From positions 16,531 through 80,530 of the forward strand of contig NMRA01000943.1 in assembly GCA_002633005.1 (NCBI GenBank): a DNA stretch of 64,000 nt, in the 5' to 3' direction. The notes under the pieces are model-generated. The model ran no database searches. It saw nothing but the letters and a program-made list of their open reading frames with translations, and had not been told where the DNA came from. This document shows, one piece after another, positions 36,201 through 49,099 of this stretch (its first letter is position 1; each line of letters begins with the position of its first letter). A program made the translations under genes and the position numbers. The stretch comes from Phoronis australis. Taxonomy: Eukaryota > Phoronida > Phoronidae.

Positions 36201-36980
36201 TAATACCCTAGGCCCAGTGTTTTGGCATATTAGGCTACATTGAGGATGCAGGTACTCACCTCAGCCTCAGCAGGATTGGGTCTCTTCATGCTGAATACTA
36301 CTTCTACTAGTAGTACCAGCATTAGTACACCCATTGGATATAGAGTGCTCTGATTTAGTGAACCAGATTCACCTAACAGCCTTGTGTGTTACTTCATAAT
36401 TTACAATTTCTTAATTATTGCAAATATAGAGTATCTTGGCCAGGAAGAGAGGATATTAACTTGACAAAGAGCTCCAGGAAAGTTTCCTTTACTTTACTAT
36501 TAGAAGTAGTAACACCAGCAGGGGAGTTTTAATACAGGAGGATGCACCCCATGAACATTAATAGTGCATAACAGACGTCCCGACCACGGGTGACATAAGG
36601 CCAGGGGCTAGACAGTGCAGACTGGTTTTGACATTCCCTGAATGGCCTGATGCCAGACCGACTTGTTTTAGAGTGTGTGACCAAACTCAGTTCACTAACA
36701 GTAAAAAGGACGAGAGCTCACCGATCTTTCTGCCACGGAATTCATAACTTAGCTTCACAGAGACGGAGGCACGTTAAAAGGATCATCTGGGACATCCCAT
36801 GACAGCTTAGATGCATGCTGAAACTGTCAAAAGAACCACAACAACTCTATACTGTCACATTACACCCGGAAATTGTACAGTCCTCGACTTCCGTGTTGAT
36901 GCAGTCACGTGCTGTGATTACTGCGACACCTATAGCAATAATAAGTTAGTATTCCTCCCAACAGGGCGGGACGGTGGACG

Positions 36981-37128
36981 CAGTGGCGGATTTAGAGGGG
37001 GACCATGGCCCCCCTAACATTCTCCCACATTCCATTAAGGACTTCGGGGGTGCAAATGTCTGGCGAGCAAAATACTGGCATATACTCTACCCTGGCCCCC
37101 CTAACACAAAATCCTGGATCCGTCCCTG
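36981..37128. mobile_element. MITE of the GGCGGATCCAGGATTT family
   Basis: Left end CAGTGGCGGATTTAGAGGGG; right end GGCCCCCCTAACACAAAATC followed by CTGGATCCGTCCCTG. The ends are inverted and diverged. Same family as 8708-8862 and 57,181-57,303. Confidence 0.55.
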
Positions 37129-37752
37129 GGATGTAGGCGGAATTTCAAGAGAATGCGCTCTGGAGCGATTGCGTTTGTCATTACTATTAATAGAACACGG
37201 GTTGGCTCGTAGTCGGGGCTGGGGGAACAACTAACGTTTACCAGTTTTAATTTTCAAAAGAGTACATGTATGCTTTCAAAAGAAATATCATTAAAATAGA
37301 ACGCTGCAATATTAAAAAAGTGCGCATGCGTCCTCACTAAGTAATCAGTAGCACGCACGCGCCCAAAAAATCTGAAAGCAAACGAAACAGAAAAAACGGC
37401 CTATTTTAGGCCTATTTTGCGCAGGTCAATACAATTTCCGCGGTAATATATACCTTGTTTTAATACCAATATATACATGCGTATCTATGGCAAATGTGAG
37501 TCGAATTTGACAACAAAAACGCCGTGGCCGACGTAACTGAGCTAATTTATTGTTAATTTTCAAAATTAAATGACAAAAAGGCAGACGTTGACAGGCTATT
37601 TACGCACATATCCGCACTGTAAAGTGGCTCGTATTAACGCATGAGCTTATATTCGAGTAAGACCCTGTGTTGTCTGAAATGTTTTCTTTCGGATAGGAAG
37701 CACGGTTTTCGACTGGCGAGTTCAATGTTATTTAAAGACAAGTCAATTGGTA

Positions 37753-38020
37753 CTGTGGCCCAAAAGTATCACGGGTATTGTTGTTAAATATATTTTTTTC
37801 AGCAATATTAAAATTATGTCCTCTAGGTTGAAACTATATGTACAACCGGGTGGAAATTAATTCAAATTATTTGCGCATGGGTGGACAATAATTTCACCTA
37901 CACTGTAGTATGTGAATTCATTCTCACCTAGGTGTAAGTTTTTCCACCTTCAGTGTAGGTGAAAAAAGATAAATAGAAAAGTTATTTAACCAAAATAGCG
38001 ATGATACTTTTGGGCCACCG
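37753..38020. mobile_element. 268-bp MITE with CKGTGGCCCAAAAGTATCA termini and TA duplication
   Basis: Left end CTGTGGCCCAAAAGTATCA; right end complementary, finishing TGATACTTTTGGGCCACCG (one gap-free 19-bp match with one mismatch). TA lies on both sides. The interior has alternating TTCACCTACACTGTAG-like motifs in both orientations. Non-coding. Tc1/mariner-like target preference. Confidence 0.7.
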
Positions 38021-38029
38021 TAATTTGGT

Positions 38030-40700
38030 AATTTAATGACTTGTAAAATTCAGTATAGCGTCAACTATTATAGAATACATGGAATTTATTCGGAAGCGTT
38101 TCCACGTCATACATAAGTAGTCAAGGCATTACCCGTTTTCACGAAAGACGTCGCTCTAGTCGACTGGCGAAAATAATAATACACGCTAGTGTTGGGATAC
38201 GTAGTGAATGGCCATTTCCAGTATAACATTTCTAATTGCCCGCCTTAAAGTTTATGTTTTTTCAAAAATGTGGCATTCACATATTTTTTAAATTATTGCG
38301 CCAGAAATATGAGCTCCCTGAGACGACTTCTGTTGATTTCCATGACGTAGCAAATTTTTGTCAGCCATTTTCAGGCCTTCTGATTTTTGACGCTGTTTTA
38401 GCAGCTTTGAAAATCGATTTCTATTTAGTGTATGGGCCAATTCACATGAAATATTGCATACTTATTTTATGGTCTATGGTTGAAGGAACCGTCTTTCGGC
38501 TGAGATTTCGGCCTTCAATAATGAAAACTTAGTGACGTCGTTGGATCTTCGAAGGTCGTTATCTTTGTTGTTTGAAGGTAAAAAATCTGAGACAACATCC
38601 CTGCGTATTGATGGTAAGAACAAATAGTTCAAACACGAAATTAGCCGCAGTTCTGTTGTTAAATATTCATGTTCAAAACAAAATAACAATTTTCCACAAA
38701 AAGGATCACGACCAATTGACAGTTTACTATCATGTAACCTTTTAACCACGAATCCATATTTTTCAGTAATTAAGCATTCGTAAATGTTACAGTTATATGA
38801 TTTAAAAATGAAACGCAAAAATTATCTAATGAAACGTAAAAGGGCTAATCAATGAAGTCGACAATATGAACAATAATGTCACTATTATAAATGATAAATA
38901 TACATCAATAGCCTGCAAAGTTAAAGTCTGGAACAACATTTTTACCTTAATGTTATTTTTTACGCCAAAGTTACAAAAATACCGGTTATGAGATAAAAAT
39001 TTATTTTTGCTTTGCGAGTTGACCAAAATCGTATTCTCAATGTTCCTCGTAAAGTCGAGGTAATACATGTATTTGTAAGCACTTAACGTCAATCCTTGCC
39101 TCGTGCTATGTTTCATAAAATGTCGGAGCAGCTGAAGTTCAATTAGATTTAGGTAGATTTTAGCTATCACTTATATTTTGTCAGCTCAAATCTTTTCTCG
39201 AGTGTCAAAAAACTTTAGAAGCTGGACTCTGACGTGTGTCTAAATGAACATACATGTACAGTACAGGATAAAAATGTTTCATCGATTGATTTCACGGTGA
39301 CAACATACAAGATAATACATTTCGTTGCTCTCACCACAAAAACAGAATCGAAAATAGATAACAAGTCGTTGAATACACAGATGTCCTATATATACACATA
39401 TGCACAAACGTTTCGTTTTAACTGAGTCAAAACATTATCATCGACCAGTGGAAAAAATCCCACAAGTGAGTGTAAATATTAACGTACTGTAGATGCATGG
39501 TAATATCCATCGCTTAATCAACCCATGGTCAGTGATTGTGTTTATTGTAAGCATGACATGTAAACAATACGTTATCTACAGTCAGTGCCTTGGCCTTAAA
39601 ACTAATGTGTTAACTATATTTCAGTTAGTAATTGCTTTGGCCTAAAACCAAATTGTTGGCAGTTCAACTCTTGACCAATTCCTCTGTCCTTCCTTGGTCG
39701 GAGTTGCTCTCTTGAGTTGCACTCTGTACATGCGTGTTTGTTTAGGCATATAAATAAACGTGTTCAACGTGATTCACAATTTATTGATCTAGTCCAAAAA
39801 TATATCCTACTATACCCTTGATTTGATTTGAAACTTTGTTCAGAATTGGATTGCCTTCAGGAAATGTTTTACAATTTTTTTCATTAAACACACCTCTTGC
39901 TCTCTTCTTTTCCAGTTTAATTTTCGGTAACATATGACACTGGAACACAGTCCACACGATAAAACGAATGCAATCGTTGTACAAGTATAATCAAACAACT
40001 AATAATGAACAAAAAGGCACGATCTCGAGCTTTACATACAGTAGGTGACTACACGAGGTACATGTACTTGACTGCAACACGTTTTCATTGGACAACACAG
40101 TGTATGCAAACAAGCTAGACTGTACAAACGCCATGCAGGCTTTCTTAGAGACTGGGTCACATTAAGATGATACTAAACTAGAGTCTTCATCAAAATGGAC
40201 CTATTTTAACATTTCCCCTATTTTAGTCTTCACATTTTATCTGTTAACAAACGATTCTTTCTACAAAGAGAACCAATGCGCTATGACCGCTATCAACCCT
40301 CAAAAGTAAGCAGGAAGTCTGAAGACCCTAGTCTACGAAGTTACTTTGGTATATGTCCGCAATGAGTGTGCCACAGCTGAGGGTGACCGTGGCAGGCTTT
40401 TGCCACGGAAGGAAAAAAATCATGCCTAAGTAGGTGACAGAGCCTAGGCTGTGTGCTGTAGACGCAATACTGTACACTTGCAATTAATGAGCAAGGTCAC
40501 GCAAGTCTTCGCAAAATTTCGAGATACATTTCGAGCGAAACACGTGTCACACTTATTGCTTTGCTCGCGAGAGTCTTGCGTCTATGGAATTTTCACCGGT
40601 TTGGGTGAAATCAGTAAATTAGGGTTTAGTTGTATTTATAATAGATCATAAAATAGTTTTTATCCTAAATTATTATGTACATAAATGTTACTGAACGATT
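38030..40700. other. Intergenic DNA, no gene recognised
   Basis: Several open frames of 60-115 codons are present but none has a recognisable motif, signal or splice context. Confidence 0.45.
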
Positions 40701-40727
40701 GTAAGAGCTGGTTGACTTGTATACAAG

Positions 40728-43700
40728 CTAATTCCCATGAAGCTCACAGGTACGTGTATTTTGCCTTGCAAGAAACTTGTGACATCTTTGCATCTTTGAA
40801 CAAGCAAAAGCGCACTGCGATTGGGTTGACGTGACTTTTTGAATCAACGATGACGTAGGAAGAACTCCAGTTCGCAAGAAAGTGAAAAATCCGCAGGTGC
40901 CGTCCGAGTTGAAGATTTTGCGGTAAATTCTTCCGAAATTCCCAAAAGCAGCTTGAGTCGTTTGCTCTACGCTGGGCGACGTCGAACTCAGTGTTGTCTG
41001 CTCAGTTGGGACAGTCTGCACGCCCAGTGTTACCGGGTCAGCTGCAATAGTCTGAACGCTCACTGTTACCGGGTCAGCTGGGATTGTCGAAATGGTCGTA
41101 GGTACCGGGTCTCCAGCAGTTTCTTCATTCTTTGCATTGGCTAAATAAATACAAGAGAAAATCTGATAATTAAACCGTAAATGAGACGAATAGTGTGGAG
41201 GACCGAGGATATATAGTGATATGATGATGAACGATGAACATGATGACGAAGAAGGCGGTGGTGGTGGTGATGATGATGGTGGTGGTGATGAAGGTGATGA
41301 TAATCACGATGACGGTGACTCCAAATGATGATGATGTTGATGACTACCATCATGATGGTGATGATGTTTATGGTAATAATGACGACGACCAAAATCTTGG
41401 CAACAACGTTTTGTGTAGCAATGTCAATTAATAACGAAGAATGATGTTACGGCACAGTCACATAAAAGTCAGACGTCGATTCGATGATTCTGCTGCCTGC
41501 CGGAGTCAAGAACCACTAATCGCTGCAGATGAGACAATAAAAATGGTGCTATCGGCCGATCATTGCCCGTTACGTGGATAATGTAGTGAGGATTGGTGAC
41601 GACGATTACAATGATGCTGATGACGTCAATGAGTAAGAATAATGGACAATGACAATGACAAATAAAATGACGATATTGGTGATAACGAAGATAATAATAA
41701 CAGCAACACCAGCAGCGAAAACAACAGCAACAACGACGATAAATTAATAACAACAAAAAAGTAAAAACAACAATAACAATAACAATATCGATAATAACAG
41801 TGATAATAATAATGAAATAAATGATGATGATGATGGTGGTGGTGGTGATGGTGGTGATGGTGATGGTGGTGATGGTGATGGTGGTGATGGNTGATGGTTG
41901 TTATGTTGATGATGAAGATGATGATGATGGTGATAATGATGATGATGATGATGACGTCAATGAATATGAATAATGGACGATAAAGTAATAATAACAAAAA
42001 AGTAAAAACAACAATAACAATATCGATAATAACAATGATAATAATAATAATAATAATGAAATAAATGATGATGATAATGGTGGTGGTGATGATGATGGTG
42101 GTGATGGTTATTATGTTGATGATGAAGATGATGATGATAATGGTGGTGGTGATGGTGATGATATTTTTGGTAGACGTGATCTTGGATTACAAACTCCAAA
42201 ACAGTGAATCTCAGACAGATTTTCATAGTTAACATAAAAATGACGAGAAACCAAGAAATTCGCGCGAAAATGTTCATAGCTGCGGAAGTTCATGCATAAA
42301 CATGAGGCATGGGAATGTTCCCCTTCTTTATGTCTTTGTGATCAGTAATGATTTTAACAAACAGTTTCATGCGTTAAAACGTAGCATTTTTGACGAAATG
42401 GGGATCAACGAAAAGATATACCTACAGTTCTCGGTCGTGGTCTGATGCTCTGCTGGGTAGCTACATGTACATATACGTCTGGCGTAATCCCACTTTTGTA
42501 ATAAATGACACAGGTTATTTCAAACACGCTTACCATTAATCCACCTGCTTTAGTTTCAACGAAGGTCTGGAAGATTACAACGTGAATTGGCGACTTAAAA
42601 CTAAAGCACAAAACACTTTGCTGTTTTGCAGGTCTATAGTCAAAACTGACAACTTCAGAAAATTTATACTATCAACAATGACTCCAAGAATGCGCTTTTC
42701 CTACACAAATCGAATAAAGTCCTATGGTGACAAAAATAACTTACCAAAAGGGTCATGTTCTCCACTGCATACTTTTACATAAGCATTCATGCTCAAAGAA
42801 GTCTTCAAAGTTAATGGCCAGTCCTTGTATATATAGCAATTGCCATTCTGTGAGCCCGTCTCCCACTGTACCAGTTTACAGCTGGGGTCGTCTATGCATG
42901 TCTGCCGGCAGCTATTTTCGTTCTGAATACCTATTAATTAAAGATCAAAAAACTGCGATTAGTCGAGAGAAGCTTAAGTTGAGAGAAGAATAATATCACT
43001 AGAGATTGATCTCGGAGGGGGCTCTCTAAAATCTGAGATAACCCATCCCGTATCAGACTCGTTGAAACGACGTTAAAACACGCTGGCCGCTTAAATTTGT
43101 TGGACTCCAGTCTGGTGAAAAAGACAGTTAAAGTTCAAAATAAACGAGACTCTTTTTATACAGTTTTTCATGCGGGGTAACTTATGCAGTTGTTCATGCG
43201 GCCTGGTAACTTATGCAGTTGTTCATGCCGGGTAACTTATGCAGTTGTTCATGCGGGGCCAACCTTCAATCCGTCATTCATGGAATTGAAACCAGCGTAA
43301 TATGCACGTGCATAAATATTGCCACACAAGGCAAGAATAAAAGTTTTCAGAACAAAAAAGAGGAACTGTTCCCAGCACAGCCTGGCGTGTACATGTACAT
43401 TGAAGTGAAATTATAGTTGACCTCTGAGAGAAAGTGCACGGGTCTACTAGATAAATGGTTGAAGCAAATTAACAAAACTGTGCTTGGTCTCAGCTGGCAA
43501 CCATAAGTGAATGGGGTTTAAAAAACTAAATTACCTCTCGAGGGTCCTGTAGGTTTTGTTATGTGGTTTTTGTAGCACACTAAAGAACAGCCATTTCTTC
43601 CTGAAAGCAAGAAATTCACAGTAACGTTTTATAGAACCATCTTTAAATATATTTTGAGCTTATCGCAGTAATTGCCAACGGCCACGTATGACGCAAATAT

Positions 43701-44109
43701 GCTCAATATACATTGGGTGATTCAAGAAGACATCCTCTAGTGAGCCTTCTCCAAGATGATCGATGACCGTCGGGTATGCCGTTAGTATTTTGCGATTCCT
43801 CCTTTGGATATTGTAGACCTCCCTTTCCGCTTGCGTGGATTGATATAATGATTTCAACAAAGACAATTGTGATATTAAATGTAGGCTAAAGATTGGATGA
43901 CCTAATTACGCAGTGGATGATAAACTTTAACACCACAGTGTATTAGCTCATCTATAGCGTCTCTTCTTGTAGATATTCCGTCTTTCGTTTCAAAGTGAAA
44001 ACGTACCTGCCACAGGACAGCAATTGGCGGCATGTTCTGCCAAGAATATTGAGCCACAAATCAGTGCGACGACATTTACGTCTACACGTCTGACCAGTCG
44101 AGCTGACAT
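40728..44109 (-). CDS. Secreted PAN/apple-like protein with Thr/Pro-rich linker (4 exons, 255 aa)
   Basis: Exons on the minus strand: 44007-44109, 43535-43600, 42745-42930 and 40728-41140. All introns are phase 1 with GT-AG ends, and the joined frame is open for 255 codons. The N terminus MSARLVRRVDVN then VVALICGSIFLAEHA reads as a signal peptide. A first cysteine module follows (CSLVCYKN, SCRQTCIDDPSCKLVQWE, GNCYIYKDW, AYVKVC), with the PAN/apple pattern. A Thr/Pro/Val-rich linker (residues about 120-180) carries two copies of a 12-residue repeat around ADPVTVSVQTI, likely O-glycosylated. A second PAN-like part (QCAFACSKMQRCHKF, TCELHGN) ends the protein abruptly. PAN domains bind protein or carbohydrate; the partner is unknown. 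The gene was assembled by eye, and exon phase agreement is the main support. Confidence 0.75.
41230..41435. repeat. GATGGTGGT trinucleotide repeats, block 1
   Basis: Impure (GAT/GGT)n tract in the last intron of the PAN-like gene. On the minus strand it encodes poly-His runs, which are not evidence for protein. Confidence 0.85.
41640..42175. repeat. GAT/GGT and AAT/AAC trinucleotide repeats, blocks 2-3, around a single n
   Basis: The AAT/AAC-rich block and following GATGGTGGT block occur twice (about 41,625-41,890 and 41,892-42,170) on either side of the n at 41,891, sharing TAAAAACAACAATAACAATA. Microsatellite expansion and unmerged contig ends are probably mixed. Confidence 0.75.
43168..43260 (+). 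repeat. About 26-28-bp tandem repeat, 3-4 copies
   Basis: Unit GTTCATGCGGGGTAACTTAT then GCAGTT, slightly diverged among copies. Lies in the intron before exon 3 of the PAN-like gene. Confidence 0.75.
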
Positions 44110-44114
44110 GCTTT

Positions 44115-47100
44115 TCCTTCAGGGCAGAGGGCGCTATTTCTGCAATCAAAATTAATTATTTTGCGTGATCTTGAAACACACATTTGTGAATGCGATTTAA
44201 TCTATTACCCTGCAACTAGAAGTCGTCTGGGTCAGAATAGTTACTGGAAAGGGATTTCTCAACTTCCAACCATTGGCTAAACTTTAGGACGTCAACTTCG
44301 TTTTTCATGCAGTCAAACCGTGGAACCGGTCATCATTTGACATCATGCCCAAAGCGAAACTGCTATTCTGTGTCACGTGCTAGCGCTGACTAAGGTACAT
44401 GTGGCAGTGGGGGGTTCTGGAACACCTCGGGTACTTCATGGGAGCACCCGGGGGGAGGGGCTCGGGGGACTCGAACGAGCCTCTCCCCCCAAACCAATTT
44501 GGCGAATTAGGCAAAAGTTCCACCTCAGTGAAACAAAAAGTCCGAGTAAATGAGACTAAATTCCACAAAGTCCACAGGAATTCAGTGCGCCTTGCGCGAT
44601 TGGCAGGCTTGAACCTAGTGACCCCGTTTTTTTTAGTCCTCGTTGAGTTTTTTCAGTGAAACGTCCACATATCGAAGGATTCGAGCCCCCTGTATTTTAG
44701 GCTGGGTGCGCATGTACTTTCGCAGCTTTAAGATAATCTGAGGCAACAGAAATATCCGAATTGTTCCAGATGCGTAAACCGAGTCGTGTTGCCCCACCCT
44801 TTACTTCGGCACTGACAAAATCTCATTTAGTTTTCACCACATTCAGTGACGTCGTGACGGAGAACAGTGCTGTTGCGCCCGTACGCTAGCTAACAGAGTG
44901 GAGAACAGCCAATGCGCCGTCAAACCATCCACAGGCAAAAATAAAAAGATAACGTAATTATAGGTGGTCGAGGAAGACTTTCTTTAGTGATAGGGTAAAG
45001 AAAATGTGAACTCACCCCCAGGCGGTCGACACTAGTTTCACCCATGTCAGCCCCAGTCCTTACCCGTTTATATTGCCCTGACGCCCTTGTATCCCCGGTG
45101 GTCACGAAGTTTCGGCTTCTCTTGAGCTTTTTTAAATCAATGGTACACAAGTCTAGGATATTTTTTTCTGGTCGCTTAATTTAGTGGGAGGGTACCAACC
45201 CCATTCCACGATAGGGGTCGCTCGCCCCCTGCCCCGCCTTCATACTTCTTTGAGTAAAACATAGGTAAAACAAGCCAAGTTATTGGTCAGGAGATTTTGG
45301 ACTAAATGGCGTCCGCTTACAGCGTCACTGGTCAGTCTTTCGGAATAGCACTGACATTGGAGTTAAAAGTTATCGATAAATATCACAACTCTTATAATTC
45401 ATTATCTTTTCTGAAGGTTCGAACAGGAAATCAAAATGCAAAACGCTAAAACTTGGATAATTGTTTCGTTTAACCCCACTTCACACTGTTTCTTACCTTA
45501 AGCTACATTTTGCCGTGTTTAGCTGGCTAAAAATAATAATTAGTCTCACAGTATTCAGTCTTTAGCATGACCGCATTCCACCTCCGTTACCGACTCAAAT
45601 CCCAACGAGGCAAAATGCGTGCACATGTAAATGAAGTTCAAACCCAATAAACTTTGAAGCGTTTTCTTGAGCAGATGGTTTCGATGTTCTTGTCGGTAAC
45701 AGAGAAAGGATCCTATCCCAGTAAATTTATGAGACCGATTTTATGAGAGCTTTTGTCCATTTCAATTATCCTTCTTGGCCAGAAAATTTGTGCGATATGT
45801 ACTGTAACTTTAAGCAGACGTCTCAGTAAACCTGACCCTTTAAGAAAAAAAAATGTTCAAACTCGTTATCTCTTCTGAAAGAGCGCTCATCAATAAATCT
45901 TTAAAAATCTAAAATCTGGATTGTTTCCCTACCGCTTGAGATGCTTCAAAGTCTGTTTTCATGTAAGAAGACGTGGCAGGCATCTGTATTGTAACAGTTT
46001 AGAGTAGAATATTCAGGCAAGCTGTCTAGCCGAAGGTAAGTAGAAACAATCATCGACTCTGTTCTTTTTATTTTTTATCCCACGCCGTTGAATCTGTCGG
46101 GGGAAATACGGTCAGGAAATAAAGTTTTCCGCATTCACCTCCCGCACTAATTTAACAGAGACCTCTGACATGGAAAGTTCACTGAAAAGGTAGGTCAATG
46201 TCGACTCGACGTCTTCTGACCCGGTTCGATCATCAAACTTTCCGAATATAGTTTAAAGTAACACAGTTGCAACAGTGTAACTAACAATCGACATGCAACC
46301 AGGCCCTAAACTTAAAATCTGGAACAAAACTGTTAATTATAAGACACTTATGTCTCAGTTCTCAATTGCTGAATAGTACATGTATATCATGTGCAAATCA
46401 GGCGCCGATTCCTAGGAAATTAAAAAATTAAATATTGTTGTTTTGTAACTATTTCCAGAGGATGTTACAAGTTCACTGCTCAGTTGCCGTTGTTTTCATC
46501 TTTGCTACCTCTTTTCATGAAATAAATCGTTACTTTCTAAAACTGTCACTTTTACAAGAGAAAACTTGCAACTTAACGAGCAAGGACATACATACATGTA
46601 TAGGATGTGATCCGCCATGTGAACCGCCTGGATGAAGTATTTGAAAAATCTGCCAAAAATGCAAGAAACTTAGGGATTCGAAGCGCATGGGATAAATACA
46701 AAACGTACCTCGATTGGCGTACATGAAGTAATATCCCACTCGACCTTATTCCGCGGAATAATGTCTCGTGGTATATTTATTTACTTCTCGGTACGTTATG
46801 TGTATTTCTTATGCGACAGCTAAAACTAAGACTTCAAACCTATTTTTTATATTTCTATTTTTTTATACATTTATTGGCAATGAGAAAAACATTACAATAT
46901 CACAAAAAGACAAAGAACATCGCAGACACACACACATACACACACGCGCGCGCGCGCGCGCGCATACCCATAACTAATCCTCTTGACTGCTAAGAAAAAC
47001 CGTTTCATAGTTTTTTCTTTTTTCATGAAAGAAACTCGAAAAATCGAAATACAACAAGAAGAAACAAAAATAAGAACTTACTTTTTAGGAAAAAGAAAAG

Positions 47101-49090
47101 TTTACTTCAACCGAGCGGGGACTTCAGTTAATAGTGAAATATAAAGCACACGAAACAGACATCGTGCCAAGAAACTGATCCGCTTTCACAAGGCTATAAA
47201 ACAGTAATTTAGTCCAAAGTGGTTTGTCAGTACCGGTGTTTAAATTTCAAACTTTTGCCAAAGTTTGTTTGCGTATGGAACTGTAACAAAAAACGTATTC
47301 GGCGATCTCCATTTTGTTTCATTTTGCAGATTTTTATAGGCAAAGATTATAATACAAAATATTACAACTCAAACAAATATGTAAAATTGCCCGAAGCAAA
47401 CTAATTGCAGCTTTTAAATTTGCACCACTACTCGAATGAAAATCAAAGTTCCCACAAAAACTGGGATGGCGTACTAATCCTCTTACTCAAAATTATTTTG
47501 GTCGGTTGGATTCTACTTTTGTGAGAAATTAAAAGAAATGCCGATTATTCCGCGATCGAGAACATAAAGGATTACGTGGATGACTTCCAAATTATACTTT
47601 ACACTTAATGGCCCCAGTACTATGGCTATACATGTACGTTCGAGGGGGATCTCAAAGTAAAGAAATCTCGAGATTTTACGCAAATTTGTAGCACAAATGT
47701 AAGGGACCTCAAGTAGAAACTTGGACTGCGAAGCCATACGTATAAACAATAATGTGCTCGAACGCAGAATAATAAACAAATTTAAAACAGAAAATGCAAA
47801 GTTAATTTCGAGTTCGACTTCAAGTGCAAAGATCAGACTCCGGGTCCCGAATTTGGGTGATTATTTCAGTTTTCATACTCGTAAGCTTCGTAAATAAATA
47901 CCTTAGGCGTACAGGTACATGTAAATCGAACTTACGAGCAAATACGTCCTCAGTGAATCAGCCCCAGAGAACTAAGAATGGATGTTTACGCGTTCTCAAC
48001 TTTCCAAATTTCCACTCTAATGAGAGAGGCGCTCAAAGACATGTAACCGATTGGGTACGCTTTAAGCACGCAGAACCTCAGAATGGCAAATATGACGTCC
48101 AACAAAGTTCGATGAAAATCAATTAGAAACACAACATGTAATGGCCACTTCAGCAACAGTTAGACGCAAAATATGGACTATTCATCAAATTTAATGGAAT
48201 TATTGTATAAGGGTAAAGTCACGTTTACCATTTATTGATTGTCGGCGTGAACGCAAATCAGCGTGATTTATTCAATAACTGTAATTAAGGCGTTTACACT
48301 GGCAAATAGCTTGGACATAAACGCAGGTTATAATTAGTAAAAGTAAATATCGCCATACTGCAGTTGGTGTCTGTGAAACGCATTAGCGCTTTTTGAGAAT
48401 CGATAGCTTTCTTGAGCTTATTTTCCCGTGAATGTGAAGCTGGATACATTAGCAGATGGATGTTCGAATAAACAAAATTATTTGAAAAATGCCATACTCC
48501 TGCAAATAAATAAAAAGACATTTCATCTGTTAAAGGTTTTAATAATTCTGGCACTTTTGTTGTCGACATGTCAACTTTTACGCTATGTATCTTAGCTTCA
48601 TGTCGCAGTTGTGCGAATAAGCATGAACCCTTCCTTGAACACATCGAGTTACGTGAACACAAAGTTCTTATGCGTTTCGCGAGTTATTAAACTTAAAGAC
48701 ACAATAAATATATCCCTAACTGGAAATCTAGGCGGTTCACGAGTTCACTTCACTCTGTATAAGAAGTGAGGGGGATATGTCAGCTGGTGATTTAGGCCGG
48801 ACAAAGGTAGGGGTGAGACATTCTTGTAAACAATAGGAGACCGGGCCGTTCAGTGGCATCTTGTAGTTCAATGGACAGTGTTTCTCTACATCAACCGGGG
48901 AAACTGGTGTTTTCGTCTGTCTTTAATATCACGAAAGTTTATACAAGTTCCTATTGCGCTCTACTGCTTTAAAGTGTACGCAACATGACTCTAGTACCTC
49001 AAAATAAATTTTATTATTATATCTTACTTGATTTCAGTGCTTTTAGTGCACAGCTCATAAAAAAACACGCATAAATTGAAAAAAATAATA
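44115..49090. other. Intergenic DNA, no gene recognised
   Basis: Contains a GC-rich hairpin at 44,450-44,491 and an alternating (CA)n(CG)n tract at 46,925-46,965. Open frames of 60-122 codons lack domains or splice context. Confidence 0.45.
46925..46965. repeat. (CA)n-(CG)n alternating purine-pyrimidine tract
   Basis: CACACACA stretches merge into about ten consecutive CG dinucleotides, an ideal Z-DNA-forming sequence and a plausible polymorphic microsatellite. Confidence 0.85.
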
Positions 49091-49099
49091 ATTATTTAC

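Noticed and set aside
36260-36289. MKRPNPAEAE exon as the ASS1 coding start
   Set aside because: Ends in phase 0, while the next known ASS1 exon needs two leftover bases; it also lacks P-loop residues. Possible only as a leader exon.
41141-42277. His-rich and Asp-rich open frames
   Set aside because: They are (GAT/GGT)n microsatellite read in various frames, inside an intron of the PAN-like gene and crossing an n.
43168-43260. Short spaced repeats as a CRISPR array
   Set aside because: Units are contiguous without unique spacers, inside an animal gene intron.
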